A stretch of 64,000 nt of DNA from an uncultured Bacteroidales bacterium. Lineage in GTDB: Bacteria > Bacteroidota > Bacteroidia > Bacteroidales > UBA932. The position numbers and the translations under genes were made by a program. This document shows positions 7,554 through 16,555 of the stretch, one piece after another (position 1 is the stretch's first letter; each line of letters opens with the position of its first letter). The stretch spans positions 62,001-126,000 of the forward strand of contig CAJOKD010000005.1 of assembly GCA_905235085.1 (NCBI GenBank), written 5' to 3'. The notes beneath the pieces were generated by a model. The model saw only the letters and a program-made list of their open reading frames with translations. It ran no database searches and was not told the DNA's origin.

Positions 7554-8330
7554 TCAGCGAACCTGGCCCAGCTTCTTTATCGGGAAGGTGAAATAAGTGT
7601 CAGGGAATGGTTCGTTCCTGAGGGTGAAGTGCCACCACTCGGAATCGAGCGGCTTGAAACCGTGCCGGAGCATCGCCCGGCGCAGGATCATCCTGTTGGC
7701 GAACTGTGCTGCGGTGATGGCGCGGGCGGATACTCCGCCTGTATATTCACCGGTATCCGGATTGCCGCAGAAATCCGGATGGCTTTCAACTCCGAACCAG
7801 TCGAATGTACCTCCCATATCGACCTCCCGTCCGGAAACCATATCGAAAAGCGTCAGGTCCACGGTGCTGCCACGTGTGTGCCCGCTCTTTTCCATAATGT
7901 ATTCCTGTTCGAAGAGTACGCTTTTATCCACGTCCGGGTAGAAACAGCGCTTGAGCGAAGTGTCGGCCAGGTCGGCCGCCCATCTGACGAAGTGGTCCAC
8001 GGCTTTCTGCGGACGGTAGGCATCGAATATCTTCAGCCTGTAGCCGAGGGCCTTCAGTTCATCGCTGACTGCCTTCAGGCTGTCGGCGGCCTCGCGGGTA
8101 ATCAGGGCGGTAGGTTCATCGTAACCGTCCACCCGGTCTCCTACGAAGTTGTAGGTGGAGTGGTAACGTATTTCCAGGATCACATCCGGAATCACGTCCG
8201 TGATATTGACGAAATTCTCGGAGCCGTCGGGCCTGCCGGATACGGCATTCCTCCCCGCGGAGCAGGATATGAGCGAAAGCATCAAGAGTGCCAGGGCCGT
8301 CGGGCGGACTATGCAGGTAAAAAGTTTCAT
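7554..8330 (-). CDS. D-alanyl-D-alanine dipeptidase, VanX type (M15D), lipoprotein
   Basis: A 258-residue zinc dipeptidase predicted to cleave D-Ala-D-Ala. The start at 8330 gives MKLFTCIVRPTALALLMLSLISC with lipobox Cys23, so it is probably anchored in the cell envelope. The conserved IRYHSTYNFVG segment is followed by FDAYRPQKA. The zinc site is SGHTRGSTVDLTL (His151, Asp158) plus EWWHF (Glu231 as base, His234 as ligand). Family members serve in cell-wall peptide salvage (DdpX) or vancomycin resistance (VanX). No vanA/vanH partner is present, so salvage is the better guess. The -7 box at 8365-8372 is its probable promoter. Confidence 0.9.
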   Translation of the reverse strand: MKLFTCIVRPTALALLMLSLISCSAGRNAVSGRPDGSENFVNITDVIPDVILEIRYHSTYNFVGDRVDGYDEPTALITREAADSLKAVSDELKALGYRLKIFDAYRPQKAVDHFVRWAADLADTSLKRCFYPDVDKSVLFEQEYIMEKSGHTRGSTVDLTLFDMVSGREVDMGGTFDWFGVESHPDFCGNPDTGEYTGGVSARAITAAQFANRMILRRAMLRHGFKPLDSEWWHFTLRNEPFPDTYFTFPIKKLGQVR

Positions 8331-8364
8331 AATGTTACAGAAAGGCATTAAATCATCGCCGGTT

Positions 8365-8372
8365 CAAATATA
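8365..8372 (-). promoter_or_regulatory. -7 box upstream of the dipeptidase gene
   Basis: TATATTTG on the minus strand, 34 bases before the start at 8330. The -33 position has only CTTT. Confidence 0.5.
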
Positions 8373-8419
8373 ATCGTTTGCCGCGAGAAATAAAAGGAAA
8401 GGGCAATGAGCCTCCAAAA

Positions 8420-8451
8420 TTTGGAATGATAAGTACATTTTCGTATTTTAG
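8420..8451 (+). promoter_or_regulatory. Promoter of the POT transporter gene
   Basis: TTTG (8420-8423), a 20-base spacer and TATTTTAG (8444-8451, close to TAnnTTTG) lie about 35 bases before the start codon. This promoter is divergent from that of the dipeptidase gene. Confidence 0.55.
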
Positions 8452-8486
8452 TGCGATTTATCGAATATTCGTTAATAATTAGCAAT

Positions 8487-10178
8487 ATGTTCAAAGGACA
8501 ACCTAAAGGTCTATTCGCACTCGCCTTGGCAAACACCGGCGAGCGCTTTGGTTACTACACTATGCTGGCCATCTTCATGCTGTTCCTCCAAGCCAAGTTC
8601 GGTTGGGATCAGGCGGTGTCCAGCCAGGTTTATTCCATCTTCCTTGCAGCGGTTTACTTCATGCCGGTAGTCGGCGGTATCCTCGCTGATAAGATAGGTT
8701 TCGGCAAGTGCGTCGTCACCGGTATCTGCGTGATGTTCCTGGGCTATCTTGCCCTGGCGATACCGACTGCGCCTAATGCCGCCGGTGTCGCCTTGATGAT
8801 AGGTGCCCTGGCGCTCATCGCAGTCGGAACTGGTCTCTTCAAGGGTAATCTCCAGGTCCTCGTCGGTAATCTCTACGACGATCCGAAGTACGCATCCAAG
8901 AGAGACAGCGCTTTCAGCCTGTTCTATATGGCCATCAACATCGGTGCGATGTTCGCTCCTTCTGCAGCTACCGCCATCACCAACAGGTCCCTGTCAAAGG
9001 CCGGCCTGATCTACAAGGCCGACATCCCTGCCCTCGCCCACCAGTTCATGAACGGAACCATCACTCCGGAGAACACCGAAAAGCTCACCGGCCTGATGGG
9101 CCAGATGCCTGACACGGCTATCCAGGGAATGGGTCTCGAAAGCTTCTGCCCTTACTATATCGAGAAACTTGCATCTTCTTACAATATGGGCTTCGCGGTC
9201 GCCTGCGTTTCCCTTATCCTTTCCATAGCCATCTACCTCGGATGCCGCGCCTGGTTCAAACACGCCGACGTCAACGCAAAACAGGCGAAGGCCAGCGAGC
9301 ACTATGTCGAGCTTACTCCTAAGCAGACCAAGGACCGCATCGTCGCCCTCTGCCTCGTGTTCGCAGTCGTCATCTTCTTCTGGATGGCATTCCACCAGAA
9401 CGGACAGGCTCTAACCTGGTTCGCGCGCGACTACACACAGAGCTTTGCTGAAGGCTGGAGCAGGATAGGATTCAACATCTGGGCTCTCGCGTTGATAGCA
9501 GTCTCCGTATATACCTTGTTCGGTGTGTTCCAGTCGGAGAAGAAGACCGGAAAGATCATCTGCGGCCTGGTCACGGCAGCCCTTTGGTGCGGCGCCTACG
9601 GCATCTACAAAGGCCTCGACAATCCTCTCGAGATCTACCCTCAGCTCTTCCAGCAGTTCAACCCGTTCTTCGTGGTCGCCCTGACTCCGGTGTCAATGGC
9701 CATATTCAGCGCTCTCGCCGACAAGAAGGATGAAAAGCATCCTGACGGCCGTGAACCTTCAGCACCTATGAAGATCGGTCTCGGTATGTTCGTCGCGGCT
9801 CTCGGTTACCTCGTGATGATATTCGCATCCAAGGGACAGGCCTCTCCTGCCGCGCTCAACGGTACCGTATCCCCTGATCCTGTCGTTCCGACTTACCTTA
9901 TGGGGACATACCTCGTCCTTACTTTCGCGGAGCTCCTGCTCAGCCCTATGGGTATCTCATTCGTCTCCAAGGTGGCTCCTCCTAAGCTCAAGGGTCTTAT
10001 GATGGGTCTATGGTTCGCTGCTACCGCCGTCGGAAACTACCTCAGCTCGATCCCAGGCCTGCTTTGGAAGAGGGTATCCCTTACCGCGAACTGGGGCATA
10101 CTGATGGCCCTCTGCGTCGCTGCAGGTCTGGTTATGTTCGCAATGCTGAAGAAGCTTGAGGCTGCGACAAAAGACTGA
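8487..10178 (+). CDS. Proton-dependent oligopeptide transporter (POT/PTR2 family)
   Basis: A 563-residue integral membrane protein of the major facilitator superfamily, POT branch, which imports di- and tripeptides with protons. The frame is open 12 codons further upstream, but ATG at 8487 (MFKGQPKGLFALALANTGERFGYY) is the family start and sits well behind the promoter. The N-terminal motif is NTGERFGYY; the usual first Glu of the ExxERF motif is Asn here. The GTGLFKGN and FYMAINIGAMFAP segments in the first half are also typical. Many hydrophobic helices run to the C-terminus. Being divergent from a D-Ala-D-Ala dipeptidase fits peptide recovery, but this is only context. Confidence 0.92.
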   Translation: MFKGQPKGLFALALANTGERFGYYTMLAIFMLFLQAKFGWDQAVSSQVYSIFLAAVYFMPVVGGILADKIGFGKCVVTGICVMFLGYLALAIPTAPNAAGVALMIGALALIAVGTGLFKGNLQVLVGNLYDDPKYASKRDSAFSLFYMAINIGAMFAPSAATAITNRSLSKAGLIYKADIPALAHQFMNGTITPENTEKLTGLMGQMPDTAIQGMGLESFCPYYIEKLASSYNMGFAVACVSLILSIAIYLGCRAWFKHADVNAKQAKASEHYVELTPKQTKDRIVALCLVFAVVIFFWMAFHQNGQALTWFARDYTQSFAEGWSRIGFNIWALALIAVSVYTLFGVFQSEKKTGKIICGLVTAALWCGAYGIYKGLDNPLEIYPQLFQQFNPFFVVALTPVSMAIFSALADKKDEKHPDGREPSAPMKIGLGMFVAALGYLVMIFASKGQASPAALNGTVSPDPVVPTYLMGTYLVLTFAELLLSPMGISFVSKVAPPKLKGLMMGLWFAATAVGNYLSSIPGLLWKRVSLTANWGILMALCVAAGLVMFAMLKKLEAATKD

Positions 10179-10189
10179 TGATTAATAAA

Positions 10190-10807
10190 TTAACGCGAGG
10201 ATGTGTTCCTTGCAGCTGATGCCAGCTGCTTTTCGTATTCGAAGTTCATATCCTTGATCCTTGCGAAGGTTTCGGAGTTGCGCACTATGGTGCCGTCTTC
10301 GGAACCTTCTGCTATTATCTCGAAGGAATCCTGCGAATTGTCAGCCAAGATCCAGCGGTTGCAGATCGGCATATATTCGCGGAAAAGGTAATGGAGTCCG
10401 AGATTGTAGCGCCTCCTGATGGTATCTTCCTTGATATTGTGACCGCCGGCAGCCACCCTGGCCTTTACACGGGAAACCGCGAGGTCTGGAGAGTTGAGCC
10501 AGAGGTAGAGGATGGTGACGTAATAGCCCTTTTCCTGGGCCAGCGTAGCCATCTTGAGCATAGACCTGGTAGCCAGGGTCGTCTCGATGCAGAAATCCTC
10601 GTTACGGTCCAGCAAGTATCTCATCTTCATCAGCATAAACCGGCTTGCAGCCACGTACGCGCTCTCGGGATTGAAGGGAGCGAGACTTTTGGCGAATTCG
10701 TCGGAGTTGACGAATTCCCTGCATCCGAACAGTTCCGGCAACAGGGCGTATGACGCCGTGGTCTTGCCGGAGCCGTTGCAGCCTGATATGATGAAGAGCC
10801 TTGGCAT
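10190..10807 (-). CDS. Zeta-toxin-like P-loop kinase
   Basis: A 205-residue P-loop protein. The Walker A motif is at the very N-terminus (ISGCNGSGKTTAS, about residues 7-19), followed by FVNSDEFAKSL and ETTLATRS, as in zeta toxins and the related COG4185 ATPases. Zeta toxins phosphorylate UDP-N-acetylglucosamine; many chromosomal relatives have no known substrate. No epsilon-type antitoxin is seen. The gene follows the TIGR02757 gene at a 6-base gap, so a housekeeping or repair role is as likely as toxicity. Confidence 0.8.
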   Translation of the reverse strand: MPRLFIISGCNGSGKTTASYALLPELFGCREFVNSDEFAKSLAPFNPESAYVAASRFMLMKMRYLLDRNEDFCIETTLATRSMLKMATLAQEKGYYVTILYLWLNSPDLAVSRVKARVAAGGHNIKEDTIRRRYNLGLHYLFREYMPICNRWILADNSQDSFEIIAEGSEDGTIVRNSETFARIKDMNFEYEKQLASAARNTSSR

Positions 10808-10813
10808 AATCTA

Positions 10814-11518
10814 TCATTTAGGATGGGTCACTCCATAGCCGAACAAGGCGAAATCCCCCTTGCACGGATCCCCAGGGAATATGTCCGCGAAAGAAGAAGT
10901 AATTTCGGTCACAGTGCGGATGTCCTTCTGTTTCCTGCACGTCAGGCCCAGATCGACCGCCACGTCGTGGACGTGGACATCCAGCGGGATAAGTAGGCTG
11001 GCCGGATCCGTATCTTTCCAGATACCGAGGTCGACCTTTCCGTCGTCGCGGACCATCCAGCGGCGCATCATATTGATCTTCTTGTCCGGAGCTTTCGGGT
11101 CCGGCTTCTGGCCGAACACCTTGACTCTCATATTCCCTTGTGTCAGAGGCTCCAGGGAAGGCATCGACAAGTACAGGTCCCGGAGCCTGGAGCAGATGGC
11201 CGCAACTTCGGACCATTTGACTGTACGGTGGATGCTCGCGTCGTCGGAACGGTATTCGCCGCGCATAACGTAATCATAAGGTTTCCAGGACATTTCATCG
11301 AACAGCCTGGTGCAGTCGCGCACTATCATCGCCCGTCTTCCCCAGGCGAAGTGGGCGGCGAAAACTGCTGCCACCTCGATGTCAGCGAGGGAGCAATTCC
11401 CTGCCCTGAATGCGGCCAGGAAACGCTTCGGGAAGGCTATCGGGTCCTCCCTGAAATACTTTTCGTCGTTATATTCCTCAGCCCAGTCGATAAGCCGGGA
11501 TCGAATCTCACTGTCCAT
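10814..11518 (-). CDS. TIGR02757 (DUF2400) family protein
   Basis: A 234-residue cytoplasmic protein of the Bacteroidetes TIGR02757 family, function unknown. Diagnostic segments are AAHFAWGRRAMI, MMRRWMVRDDGKVDLGIW, LLIPLDVHVHDVAVDLGL, TCRKQKDIRTVTEIT and DFALFGYGV. The helical layout with a C-terminal LDVHV block resembles HhH-GPD DNA glycosylases, but the catalytic residues were not verified. The start at 11518 (MDSEIRS) is preceded directly by AGGGAGG; a second ATG 18 bases further upstream is possible. The gene overlaps the end of the radical SAM gene by 11 bases, pointing to translational coupling. Confidence 0.85.
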   Translation of the reverse strand: MDSEIRSRLIDWAEEYNDEKYFREDPIAFPKRFLAAFRAGNCSLADIEVAAVFAAHFAWGRRAMIVRDCTRLFDEMSWKPYDYVMRGEYRSDDASIHRTVKWSEVAAICSRLRDLYLSMPSLEPLTQGNMRVKVFGQKPDPKAPDKKINMMRRWMVRDDGKVDLGIWKDTDPASLLIPLDVHVHDVAVDLGLTCRKQKDIRTVTEITSSFADIFPGDPCKGDFALFGYGVTHPK

Positions 11519-12773
11519 CCTCCCTAAGTTTTTCAACGGCCCACGTCATCACCTTGGCCGGTGCCTTCTTCATTATCAGCAGGTCGCGCATCTTCTCGAA
11601 ATACGGCTGGGTGAACCTGAAATAGTCCTTCAGGCCTGCACAGAGGGTATTCCTTGCTTCGCCGCGGGGATTGCGGTCGAAGCGGTGCTTCGGACATTCC
11701 CCCCTGCAAGCGAAGTAGAAGCGGCATTTCATACACTCCTTCGGCAGGGTCGTCCTCTTCCCCACTCCGAAACGGAAACGTTTTGGGTCATCATATATTT
11801 CCGCCAGCGGCCTTTCCCTGATATTCCCGAGAAGATACTCCGGATAGACGAAATGGTCGCAGTTGTAGACGTCTCCGTTATGCTCCACCACCAGGCAGTC
11901 TCCGCAGGTTTCGCACATAGAACATACTCCCGGCTGGACCCGGCAGTACTGCGCCAGCGTCGCATCGAACATCTGGACAAAATACTCACCCACGTCACTC
12001 ACCACCCACTCCTTGAATATGTCCGTCAGGAACTGTCCGTAGGCTTTTGCACCGATGCTCCACGGGGCCAGACGGGCTCCTTCCGTCTGCGGGGATACGA
12101 TGACCGGGCGATGCCAGTCAGGTACGTCGACGACGTGCTCCACGGCAGGAAGGAACTGCATATAATGGCTGCCGATGGACTTGAAGAACGAATATATCTC
12201 CTTCCCTCTTCCTTCGCACATCGAATTGACGACGCTCAAGGTATTGAATTCCACTCCGTAATCCTGGAGCATCTTCACCGAATCCATCACCCTGCTCCAG
12301 GTCGGCCGTCCCTGCTTGTCCCTCCTGAAAGCGTCGTGGATGTCCTGCGGCCCGTCCAGCGATACACCCACGAGGAATCCGTTTTCCTTGAAGAAACGGC
12401 ACCACTCTGGATCCACGAGGGTCGCATTGGTCTGTATGGTGTTGGTTATCCTCTTCCTGCCGGCGAATTCCTTCTGGAACTCGATTGCCTTGCGGTAGAA
12501 ACCCATCCCGATGAGCAGAGGTTCTCCTCCGTGCCAGCAGAAAGTCACTTCGTCCACTGCGTTCGCTGTGATGTACTGCCGGATATATTCCTTCAGCAAT
12601 CCTTCGTCCATCAGGGATTCCTTCCCTCCGTACTGGACCGCCTTGTCGAGATAGTAGCAATATGTGCAATCCAGGTTGCAGGTGGAGCCGGCTGGCTTCA
12701 CCAGGGAGGAAAAAGCCACAGGGCGCATCTCTTTCCGTGCGTCTTGCAAGGTTATGGTTTTGGAATTGTCCAT
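11508..12773 (-). CDS. Anaerobic sulfatase-maturating enzyme (radical SAM, SPASM domain)
   Basis: A 421-residue radical SAM enzyme of the anSME type. It converts the active-site Cys or Ser of sulfatases into formylglycine in the cytoplasm before export. The 4Fe-4S cluster that binds SAM is held by CNLDCTYC (Cys32, Cys36, Cys39). Then come TFCWHGGEPLL, TNATLVD and GVSLDGPQDIHD, all typical. The C-terminal SPASM region has the Cys-rich pattern CSMCETCGDC...CDHFVYPEYLLGN...CMKCRFYFACRGECPKHRF for two auxiliary clusters. It is divergently transcribed from the sulfatase gene 76 bases away, its likely substrate. Confidence 0.93.
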   Translation of the reverse strand: MDNSKTITLQDARKEMRPVAFSSLVKPAGSTCNLDCTYCYYLDKAVQYGGKESLMDEGLLKEYIRQYITANAVDEVTFCWHGGEPLLIGMGFYRKAIEFQKEFAGRKRITNTIQTNATLVDPEWCRFFKENGFLVGVSLDGPQDIHDAFRRDKQGRPTWSRVMDSVKMLQDYGVEFNTLSVVNSMCEGRGKEIYSFFKSIGSHYMQFLPAVEHVVDVPDWHRPVIVSPQTEGARLAPWSIGAKAYGQFLTDIFKEWVVSDVGEYFVQMFDATLAQYCRVQPGVCSMCETCGDCLVVEHNGDVYNCDHFVYPEYLLGNIRERPLAEIYDDPKRFRFGVGKRTTLPKECMKCRFYFACRGECPKHRFDRNPRGEARNTLCAGLKDYFRFTQPYFEKMRDLLIMKKAPAKVMTWAVEKLREDGQ

Positions 12774-12837
12774 TGCGGCCCCAGATGGTTCAATGGAATA
12801 AAAATAAGCAAATAATCTCAGATGACAAAGTAATTGT

Positions 12838-12845
12838 TAACTTTG
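12838..12845 (+). promoter_or_regulatory. Possible -7 box just before the sulfatase gene
   Basis: TAACTTTG lies only 4 bases before the ATG at 12850, which would give a nearly leaderless mRNA. No TTTG is seen at -33, so this may be chance. Confidence 0.3.
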
Positions 12846-12849
12846 CGAT

Positions 12850-15117
12850 ATGTTGAAGAAACGAGTAATGACAGGCATCGCGGCAGGTAGCGCACTCTTT
12901 ACGGCATACCCCGCCCTGGCGCAGTACAGCCCTGTCCCTGAATACAAAGGAAAGATCGGGAGAACCGTTGACGAGACCCAGACAAACTATCCGCTCCACA
13001 ATCCAGTAGCGATCCCGGGTTCACCGAACGTGATCTGGATAATACTGGACGACACCGGTTTTGGCACTTGCTCCGCTTTCGGAGGACTCATCGAGATGCC
13101 GATTATGGATTACCTGGCGGATAACGGGTTGAGATTCAATAATTTCCACACAGCATCCATCAGTGCGGCCACTCGCGCCTGCCTCATCACGGGAAGGAAC
13201 CACCACGCCAACCATATGGGCAGGTTCAACGACGACAAGTACGGGGCTCCCGGCTATGACACGTACCTCCCTATGGAAAACGGTACGATCGCCGAGATAC
13301 TCAGGGAGAACGGCTACGCGACTTTCTGCGTCGGTAAATACAACAGTACCCCGTTTGAGAATAGTACTAATGCAGGTCCGTTCAACCGTTGGCCGACCGG
13401 CCGCGGATTCGACCATTATTTCGGCTACAATCCTTCTACCGGTGCCAGCGACCAGTGGCATCCCCTTATGTACCGCGACACACACCGTGAGCCGGAAGAT
13501 ACGTCCGGACGTCCCGTCGTGATACGTATGGTAGATGAAGCCATAAACTACATAGCCGACCAGAAGAGTGCAGCTCCGGAACAGCCGTTTTTCCTGTATT
13601 TCGCCCCCGGGACATCGCATACTCCTTTCCACGCATCGAAGGAATGGATAGACAAGTACCACGGCAGGTTCGATAGCGGATGGAACGAATATGCCCGTGA
13701 AACGCTCCGCAGGCAGCTCGAAATGGGGATAGTCCCGAAAGGGACCGAGCTTCCTGCCACTAATGCAGACGTCGAGGACTGGGAATCCCTTACTGATGAC
13801 CAGAGGGAACTGTATTCCAGGCAGATGGAGGTCTTCGCCGGATTCCTGAGCGAGACCGACCACGAGATAGGCCGGCTGATAGATTTTCTCAGGCGGATAG
13901 ACCAGCTGGACAACTCCCTGATAATATTGGCATTAGGAGATAACGGCGCATCCGGAGAAGGCGGCAGGACCGGAGGCCGTGACCTTTCTCCGCAGGAGGA
14001 AAAGGAATTCATAGCGGAAGAACTGGCCAAATATGACCACTACGGAGACGAGCGCACAAGCCCGTTCTACCCGAACGGATGGGCGCAGGCCTGCAACACT
14101 CCGTTCCGTTACTACAAGAAATGGGCTGACTACGAAGGAGGCACCCACGACGGCCTGATAGTGTTCTATCCTGCTGGAACCAAGGAGACCGGAGGAATAC
14201 GCACCCAGTACACCCACGTCACGGACATCCTTCCGACTACGGTGGAGCTCACCGGAAGCAAAGTGCCCGAAGTCATCAACGGATACAGGCAGACTCCGAT
14301 ATACGGAACCAGCTTCGCCTATGCTGTCACTTCCGAGGACAACGACGTAAAGGACCGTAAAAGGCTCCAATACTACGAACTGAATACATCCTACGCATTG
14401 TACAAGGACGGATGGAAGCTGGAAGTACCGAACGGTGACATCAACGGTCTTCGCAAGAAGATTTATCCTGATACCGGGATCCACCTTTACAACCTCAAGG
14501 AAGATTTCAACGAGAGCCACGACCTGGCCGCCAAGTATCCCAAGAAAGTCAAGGAACTCCTGGCTGAATTCGAAAAGGAAGCTGTCCGGAACCAGGTCTT
14601 CCCTCTCAAGGACGGGAAAGTGGCCGACCCTGCCTACCCCAACCCACAACGTCCTCACTATGACATATTCACGGGAGCCCGCGGATGGGGAGAATATCCT
14701 TTCTTCGACGGGACACAGGGAAAGCCGTACACCCTTTCCGTGCATATAGACGAGGCCGGAGACCACCCGAACGGTGTCCTGGTTTCCCAGAACCAATTCG
14801 CACTCTACGTACTGGACGGGACGCTCATATATGCCACTTCAAGCGGCGAGAAACTTGTCGCGGACCGCAGATTGCCAGCAGGGGCATCAGTGGTCAAGGT
14901 AGTAGCCGAGCACAAAGGCAAACGTTCGGTAATCCACCTGTCGATAGATGACGTTCCGGTCGGAAGCATAGAGCTTTCGGCGAAGATGAATATGCCGGGA
15001 AGACTCAATGCCATCCAGGTAGGCAGGCAGTGGGGCGTCCCGGTCAACGAAGACTACACCTCGCCTTTCCTGTTCTCAGGCAAGATTTTCAAGGCAAGCA
15101 TAGATATCGTGCAATAA
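12850..15117 (+). CDS. Sulfatase with atypical Ser-type active site (S-A-A-T-R)
   Basis: A 755-residue exported sulfatase of the formylglycine-dependent alkaline phosphatase superfamily. The signal peptide runs to about residue 25 (FTAYPALAQ). Metal-site motifs are ILDDTGFG near the N-terminus and LGDNGASGEGG near residue 363; HTPFHASKEW and NTPFRYYKKW also match arylsulfatase-like members. The signature region reads S-A-A-T-R-A-C-L-I-T-G-R. The modified residue would be Ser105 instead of Cys, and the usual Pro two residues later is Ala. In the GK-W-H motif the His is replaced by Asn165 (VGKYNST). A beta-rich domain of about 150 residues closes the protein. Substrate unknown; the enzyme may be Ser-type or reduced in activity. 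Confidence 0.88.
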   Translation: MLKKRVMTGIAAGSALFTAYPALAQYSPVPEYKGKIGRTVDETQTNYPLHNPVAIPGSPNVIWIILDDTGFGTCSAFGGLIEMPIMDYLADNGLRFNNFHTASISAATRACLITGRNHHANHMGRFNDDKYGAPGYDTYLPMENGTIAEILRENGYATFCVGKYNSTPFENSTNAGPFNRWPTGRGFDHYFGYNPSTGASDQWHPLMYRDTHREPEDTSGRPVVIRMVDEAINYIADQKSAAPEQPFFLYFAPGTSHTPFHASKEWIDKYHGRFDSGWNEYARETLRRQLEMGIVPKGTELPATNADVEDWESLTDDQRELYSRQMEVFAGFLSETDHEIGRLIDFLRRIDQLDNSLIILALGDNGASGEGGRTGGRDLSPQEEKEFIAEELAKYDHYGDERTSPFYPNGWAQACNTPFRYYKKWADYEGGTHDGLIVFYPAGTKETGGIRTQYTHVTDILPTTVELTGSKVPEVINGYRQTPIYGTSFAYAVTSEDNDVKDRKRLQYYELNTSYALYKDGWKLEVPNGDINGLRKKIYPDTGIHLYNLKEDFNESHDLAAKYPKKVKELLAEFEKEAVRNQVFPLKDGKVADPAYPNPQRPHYDIFTGARGWGEYPFFDGTQGKPYTLSVHIDEAGDHPNGVLVSQNQFALYVLDGTLIYATSSGEKLVADRRLPAGASVVKVVAEHKGKRSVIHLSIDDVPVGSIELSAKMNMPGRLNAIQVGRQWGVPVNEDYTSPFLFSGKIFKASIDIVQ

Positions 15118-15120
15118 CGG

Positions 15121-16554
15121 ATGGGATACGGAAAAGAACATTACCTGGGGCTGTTCCGGGTGACGGAAGACCAGCTGGCAAGACTGGTCAAGGAAGGACT
15201 GGACGGAGGAGGCAGCTACTGTGACCTATTCTTCGAATATTCCACTTACAGCGAACTCCTGCTCAGGGACGGAATAGTCTCGTCCGGAGGGTTCCACATT
15301 GACTACGGAGTGGGAATCAGGGTGCTGAAAGGTGAACGTACCGGTTATGCGTATTCCGAGAGTACGGACCGGAAGTCAATGCACGAAGCCGTCGTGGCCG
15401 CATCGAAGATCGCTGCTTCTTCAGCGACTTCCAAGCCGGAGTGGTTCACCAAAACTCCCTGCCTGAGAGAGCCTGGAAGGGGTCAATATGCTACCGAATG
15501 GAGCTGGAGAGACTCGGATGCAAAGGTATTCGTTCCAGTTATGGAGAGTCTCCAGAAGCGGATTTCCGAAAAGGATCCCCGGGCCGCCAAGATCATCGTC
15601 TCACTGTCCGGACAGGCCAGCGACATCCTGATGTACAACTCTTTCGGAGAACTTACCTTTGATACAAGACCGATGGGGACACTGGCAGCCACCGTCGTTT
15701 TCATCAAGGACGGCAGGATAGAGTACAAGACGGTCTCCAGAAGTTTCAGGACAGGGACCGGAATGCTGACCGATTCCCTGGTGGAAGAGATTTCCGACGA
15801 GGCGGTTTCCGGCATCGACGACAGGTTCGCTGCAAAGCGTCCGAAAGGCGGGAAGATGCCGGTGGTGATGGGTGCCGGAGCATCCGGTATCCTGCTGCAC
15901 GAAGCTATGGGACACGCCTTCGAGGCAGATTTCAACCGAAAAGGCCAGTCCGTATTCAGCGGGAAGATCGGCAGCAAGGTATGCGATGAAAGCATATCGA
16001 TCGTGGACGACGGTACTATACCCGGAAACCGCGGATCGATAGTCTACGACGACGAAGGCATCCCGGCGCAGAAAACCTATATGGTCAAGGAAGGTATCCT
16101 CACTTCCTACCTCCACGACAGGATAAGCGCATCGTTCTATGGCGTCGCTCCTACCGGCAACGGAAGGAGGGAATCGTTCCGTTACGCACCAATCCCGCGT
16201 ATGAGGGCGACCTATATGGAAAGCGGGAAAGCCGGCAAGGAGGACATCATCGCATCCGTCAAGAAAGGAATATACGTCGACCAGTTCAGCAACGGACAGG
16301 TACAGATCGGGGAAGGTGACTTCACTTTCTTCGTAAAGAGCGGTTATCTGATTGAGAACGGGCGGCTTACGGCACCGGTTAAAGACATCAACATAATCGG
16401 CAACGGGCCACAGGCCTTGGCCGACATAGTAGCGGTAGGAAACGACCTCAAGATCGATCCCGGCGCCTGGACCTGCGGCAAAGGCCAGAGCTGTCCGGTT
16501 TCGTGCGGTATCCCGACGGTCTTGGTCAGCAACCTGACAGTAGGAGGAGTATGA
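15121..16554 (+). CDS. tldD: Metalloprotease TldD
   Basis: A 477-residue TldD subunit of the TldD/TldE heterodimeric metalloprotease, which degrades or trims unfolded peptides in the cytoplasm and matures some peptide products. The zinc motif HExxxH is present as LLHEAMGHAFEAD (His260, Glu261, His265). A C-terminal Cys in WTCGKGQSCPVS can complete the site. The N-terminal GVGIRVLKGERTGYAYS and the NRGSIVYDDEGIP segment are family hallmarks. It starts 3 bases after the sulfatase stop and is followed one base later by tldE. Confidence 0.94.
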   Translation: MGYGKEHYLGLFRVTEDQLARLVKEGLDGGGSYCDLFFEYSTYSELLLRDGIVSSGGFHIDYGVGIRVLKGERTGYAYSESTDRKSMHEAVVAASKIAASSATSKPEWFTKTPCLREPGRGQYATEWSWRDSDAKVFVPVMESLQKRISEKDPRAAKIIVSLSGQASDILMYNSFGELTFDTRPMGTLAATVVFIKDGRIEYKTVSRSFRTGTGMLTDSLVEEISDEAVSGIDDRFAAKRPKGGKMPVVMGAGASGILLHEAMGHAFEADFNRKGQSVFSGKIGSKVCDESISIVDDGTIPGNRGSIVYDDEGIPAQKTYMVKEGILTSYLHDRISASFYGVAPTGNGRRESFRYAPIPRMRATYMESGKAGKEDIIASVKKGIYVDQFSNGQVQIGEGDFTFFVKSGYLIENGRLTAPVKDINIIGNGPQALADIVAVGNDLKIDPGAWTCGKGQSCPVSCGIPTVLVSNLTVGGV

Positions 16555-16555
16555 T

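Noticed and set aside
10190..10807. Full toxin-antitoxin system
   Set aside because: No small partner gene is found on either side of the zeta-like gene, so only the kinase is reported.
11310..12815. 501-codon plus-strand frame
   Set aside because: Lies opposite the radical SAM and TIGR02757 genes, both of which have clear family motifs; it is an antisense shadow of them.
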